From NCBI GenBank assembly GCA_020746105.1, contig CM036622.1, positions 16,841,487 through 16,905,486 of the forward strand: a stretch of 64,000 nucleotides of DNA. Reading direction: 5' to 3'. The notes beneath the pieces are model-generated. The model had not been told where the DNA came from. It ran no database searches and saw only the letters and a list, made by a program, of their open reading frames with translations. Origin of the DNA: Trogon surrucura. Lineage: Eukaryota > Chordata > Aves > Trogoniformes > Trogonidae. Below are positions 60,960 to 64,000 of this stretch, one piece after another. Position 1 is the stretch's first letter; each line of letters begins with the position of its first letter. A program made the position numbers and the translations under genes.

Positions 60960-61048
60960 AGGGCAACTTCACACTTCTGTTAAAATACACTGAAAACAAT
61001 GGATTAAACATATCCTCATACACGATTACCAGCTTCTTTCATTTTAAG
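60960..61048 (+). other. Exon-like unit, 89 bp
   Basis: A strong acceptor (TTGTTTTCCATTTACAG) is followed by 89 bases and a consensus donor (AAG/GTAAGT). One frame is open throughout and reads GNFTLLLKYTENNGL and then NISSYTITSFFHFK. I know no protein with this sequence. It could be a coding exon, an exon of a non-coding transcript, or a chance pairing of splice-like motifs. Confidence 0.3.
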
Positions 61049-62680
61049 GTAAGTAAAGTGTGATCCCAGACTGAAGAAGAGCTTCAAGTCAAATCGATTT
61101 AACTCTCTTGCACTTGGCCTTGCAGAAACACAGGATATAAATAGCTACAGCAGAGGTGTGCCCCTGGGGAGCCTTTGCTTGACGGCAGATAACTTCCTGA
61201 GTCTTTGTTCATTCAATAGCTCCTCTAATCAGCATCCTGTTGCTAAGCTGCTTTCCTCCAGGTCTGTGTTTGATTTCCACAGTACATTTCTTGCTTGTGA
61301 TGCCCTCACTGGCTAGGAGGAGGACCTAGGGATAACAGCTCAACATGGGGAAGAGACATCTCATGCTGATGATATAATCGCTTTGATAGTTTTCAGTAGT
61401 ACTGGCCCCACGTTTGCAACTGGAAATTTTTGCAGCTGAGGAAAACAGCAAATGTTTCTGAACTTCCAGACAGACCTCCCCTGCTAGCATTTAGGTTAAT
61501 GGGTTTTTTACTGGGAACTTGTCACAGATAAACACCTGTGGCGGACACATGTGTTCAGAGATCAGAAAGCGTCGTTTGAGTTTTTCAGTTCTTGAGCTTT
61601 TTGCCAGCATCAGTTATAGTGAGCAACAAAAGACTTGTTATGTAGTTGTATCGGGATTTTTCAGGCTAAATGAGATCAGCAGTGCTTTATCTAAATTCCT
61701 GCTTAACATATTAATTTACGGTTAAGAGAATGCCCAAGGGAATCTACCTCTGCTCTAAAAAGTATTAATTACTACTAATGTTTTTGCAGTGGCTAGATTC
61801 TAGCTGCTCCTAATTCAGACACCTTTTTTCACTGCCTCGCAATCTCCGCTTCTCTCTTCAGTCTTTACCTTTTGATTCTTGTACGATATTCTTAAAATAC
61901 ATTTCTGCAGTTGCAAACCATTCTGATGTTACCTTACTGAAAAACAAAAAAAGTGGTGTGACTGTCAAAGAGAAAAATCTTACCACTTATGCAGTAAGTA
62001 AGATGGATTTTAATAGCCTAAAATACTGGCGTATCCTATGTGTTCTTTTAATGGAAGTTTTATAAATTAAATAGCTTTCTACTCTTTACCTGCAAAGGTA
62101 AACACTGAATTTTCCTTCCCTTTTTTCCCGCATATGTGGGGATGTATTTATTTTTTCTTCCAAATAACTCCGCTGAATGAGTGCCCTTGGGAAACTAGTT
62201 TTGGGGCTGCAGCCGCCCAAAGACTAGCTGTAGTTGGATAGGTAAACATATAGTTCCAGAATTGACACAAAAGACTATAAAATGCTTCTTAAATGCAAAA
62301 TTTGGTATGAAATCAAGAGAAGCATCATCAGTCATCGTGACAAATTCTAGACAACATGCTTTGAAAAGTTAATCTCACTTATTAAATCTAGAGGAATGTG
62401 GAACTTGTCATATTGGAGTAGACTAATTTCTCAATTTGGTTTAGTTTCTCATATCAAAGCATATCATCAGACACTATAAACCTCTTGTGCCTGGCCTCAT
62501 CTTGCCAAAGAACTTTGTGTGACAACAGCTCCTACTGTGGATTTTTTGTGTAATTGTGGCAGATCAAAAACTCCTAAAGGTAACTATTGATGTCACTTAA
62601 AGCCTCCTACTCTCCTAAAGTTAATTCAAGGTGCTGTCAGTGTAGGACAGTTACTCCCTGTTGTGAAGACTATCTAAAAT
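61049..62680. other. Gene-free AT-rich sequence
   Basis: No gene or repeat is recognised. Confidence 0.45.
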
Positions 62681-62800
62681 GAATCACAGAATCACAGAAT
62701 TGTTGAGGCTGGAAAAGACCTCTGAGATCATCAAGTCCAGCCTATGACTCCATTGCAATGGCTAGACCATGGCACTAAGTGCCACGTGAAGTGACACCAC
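62681..62800 (-). mobile_element. CR1 LINE 3' end relic
   Basis: The minus-strand CR1 end is seen on the plus strand as GAATCACAGAATCACAGAAT, then GGCTGGAAAAGACCTCTGAG, ATCATCAAGTCCAGCC, and a diverged block containing ACTAAGTGCCACGTGAAG. The subfamily (TCATCAAGTCCA and CACTAAGTGCCAC) is like the one at 47069 and unlike the ATTCTGTG copies. It is short and diverged, with an uncertain right edge. Confidence 0.85.
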
Positions 62801-64000
62801 CACAGGTTTATAATAAAATTCTTCTTTCTTCCCTTACACAAAGATAGTGTTCCTTTCAAGCTTTTCCTTATTCCTTTCCCTCTTTTTTGCTGCTATTTCA
62901 TTGGAACCCTAGTGCTTTGCTGCATGGAGATGTGCTGGTGGATGCTGGTGGCTCACACCACTGCCCCTCCAGGCTTTGCCCTGTTTGTTGCTGGAATCAA
63001 ATACTGCTGCTTGCTGTTCCAAGGTTGTGCTCAAAGTCTTGGGTCTTAAATGGTGCCCTGGAGCAACATACTGTGAAAAGCACCAATGCCAAAGTAGAAT
63101 CTGTTAGAAGAGGAACAGACAACATAAGGGTGATGAAGAGAAAGGAATTTTCTGAATGGCTGTGCAAGTGAAAACACTGTAAGCCTTGGGTTGAGGTTGG
63201 ACTTGGTTTTTCACCATAGTGACCTGATTTTTTTTTCTTTGTTCTGTAGTGTTTATAAAACATTAGGTGTTCTAGAGAGAGAATATACCTAGATGATCTG
63301 CTGCTTTCCATCACTTTTGCTTGCCATTTGCACCAAAAATGGGGCTCTGCTACAATCAAATGAAAGGGAAAGTATGTGGATGTTAGAGTTTTTTCAGCAC
63401 AAACTTTTGATATGCTTACGGTCTGGAGGGGGTGGTGAAATGAAGGGAGCCATGGATTTTTCTGTTGGGATGTATTTGCCTTTCAACAGTTCTATTTCCA
63501 GTAGTTAATTCTCCGGTATTGTTTGGGGTAATGTGAAGCAGATAAGCTCATATATAGTATAAGAAAATGAAAGTAATACCAAAATATCTGCCACAGACAT
63601 TTTAATCCTAATTAAAACTGAAGGAGGAAACAGAATGAATTAAATACACCTTATAGTCTTGACTTATTCCCCATCAAGTGAGATTTTTCCATTCCAGAAT
63701 TCCCCTTCTTAGTTTCTAATCAGGCTTTCAGCCTTTATCATGAGTGACAAGGCAAGGAGGAAAACATGTGCCAGTGTCTTGGGAGAATTTATTTAAAGTT
63801 CTCCTGAGCTGTGAAAGGGATTCATCATTGTCAGTATTGGCAACATGGCTGATCAGCACCCTGGTCAGTCTTGTCATCAGGAAGGAAATAATGTACGCCT
63901 ATGTGACAGAGACAAGCACACAGAAATTACTTCACAGATAAATGATACTCATTTTAGCTATCTGTGTCTGTATGTATTCTAGCTCTTGTTTCACTACGTT
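62801..64000. other. Gene-free sequence to window end
   Basis: No gene or repeat is recognised. The 120-codon minus frame at 62997-63359 and the 94-codon plus frame at 62887-63171 overlap and show no domain. Confidence 0.45.

Overview
This window looks like a stretch of bird nuclear DNA with no bacterial or viral gene organisation. The evidence is a dense set of CR1 LINE copies ending in the avian-type 8-base tail repeats ATTCTGTG or ATTCTATG, two tRNA-derived SINEs that borrow a CR1 tail, and LTR pieces of avian endogenous-retrovirus type. Everything else is AT-rich, with short chance open frames. The SINE head resembles tRNA-Ile and matches what I remember of the songbird SINE TguSINE1. A passerine or close relative is therefore plausible, but I cannot fix the species. 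I recognise no complete host protein gene, tRNA, rRNA or CRISPR array.

Layout. 1-20 kb is mostly unique DNA with scattered CR1 fragments (2571-2972, 3205-3488, 8928-9095, 12385-12644, 16275-16350), a SINE at 6204-6395, and one unexplained open frame (12020-12348) that could be a host exon or a decayed gene copy. 18.9-23.0 kb holds LTR-type sequence with two fairly young CR1 insertions. 26.7-31.4 kb has a plus-strand CR1 3' fragment, an old CR1 relic, an LTR, and a CR1 carrying endonuclease and the start of reverse transcriptase but no 3' end. That CR1 stops beside an array of about seven diverged units, each roughly 187 bp (31371-32620).

33.7-42.4 kb is the most informative part. It is one nearly full-length minus-strand CR1 (element D) split by two later insertions. 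The first is a younger CR1 (element C, 35847-39133), flanked by a 4-base duplication GATT, which interrupts D just after its endonuclease domain. The second is a solo ERVL-like LTR (about 40722-41463) inside D's ORF1. With both insertions set aside, D spans about 4.6 kb, close to a complete CR1, with ORF1 (Cys motifs, coiled coil, SGNH-type esterase) and ORF2 (endonuclease plus reverse transcriptase).

42.9-64 kb is mainly unique AT-rich sequence with four small repeats and some weak exon-like or pseudogene-like stretches. The window reads as intergenic or intronic DNA shaped by successive CR1 waves. CR1 supplies the retrotransposition machinery, the SINEs carry a CR1-type tail and probably used it in trans, and nested insertions give a relative age order. 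I found no clearly new biological system. The best candidate for something undescribed is the 187-bp tandem array, with its recurring small stem-loop and adjoining GC-rich CCAAT-bearing segment.
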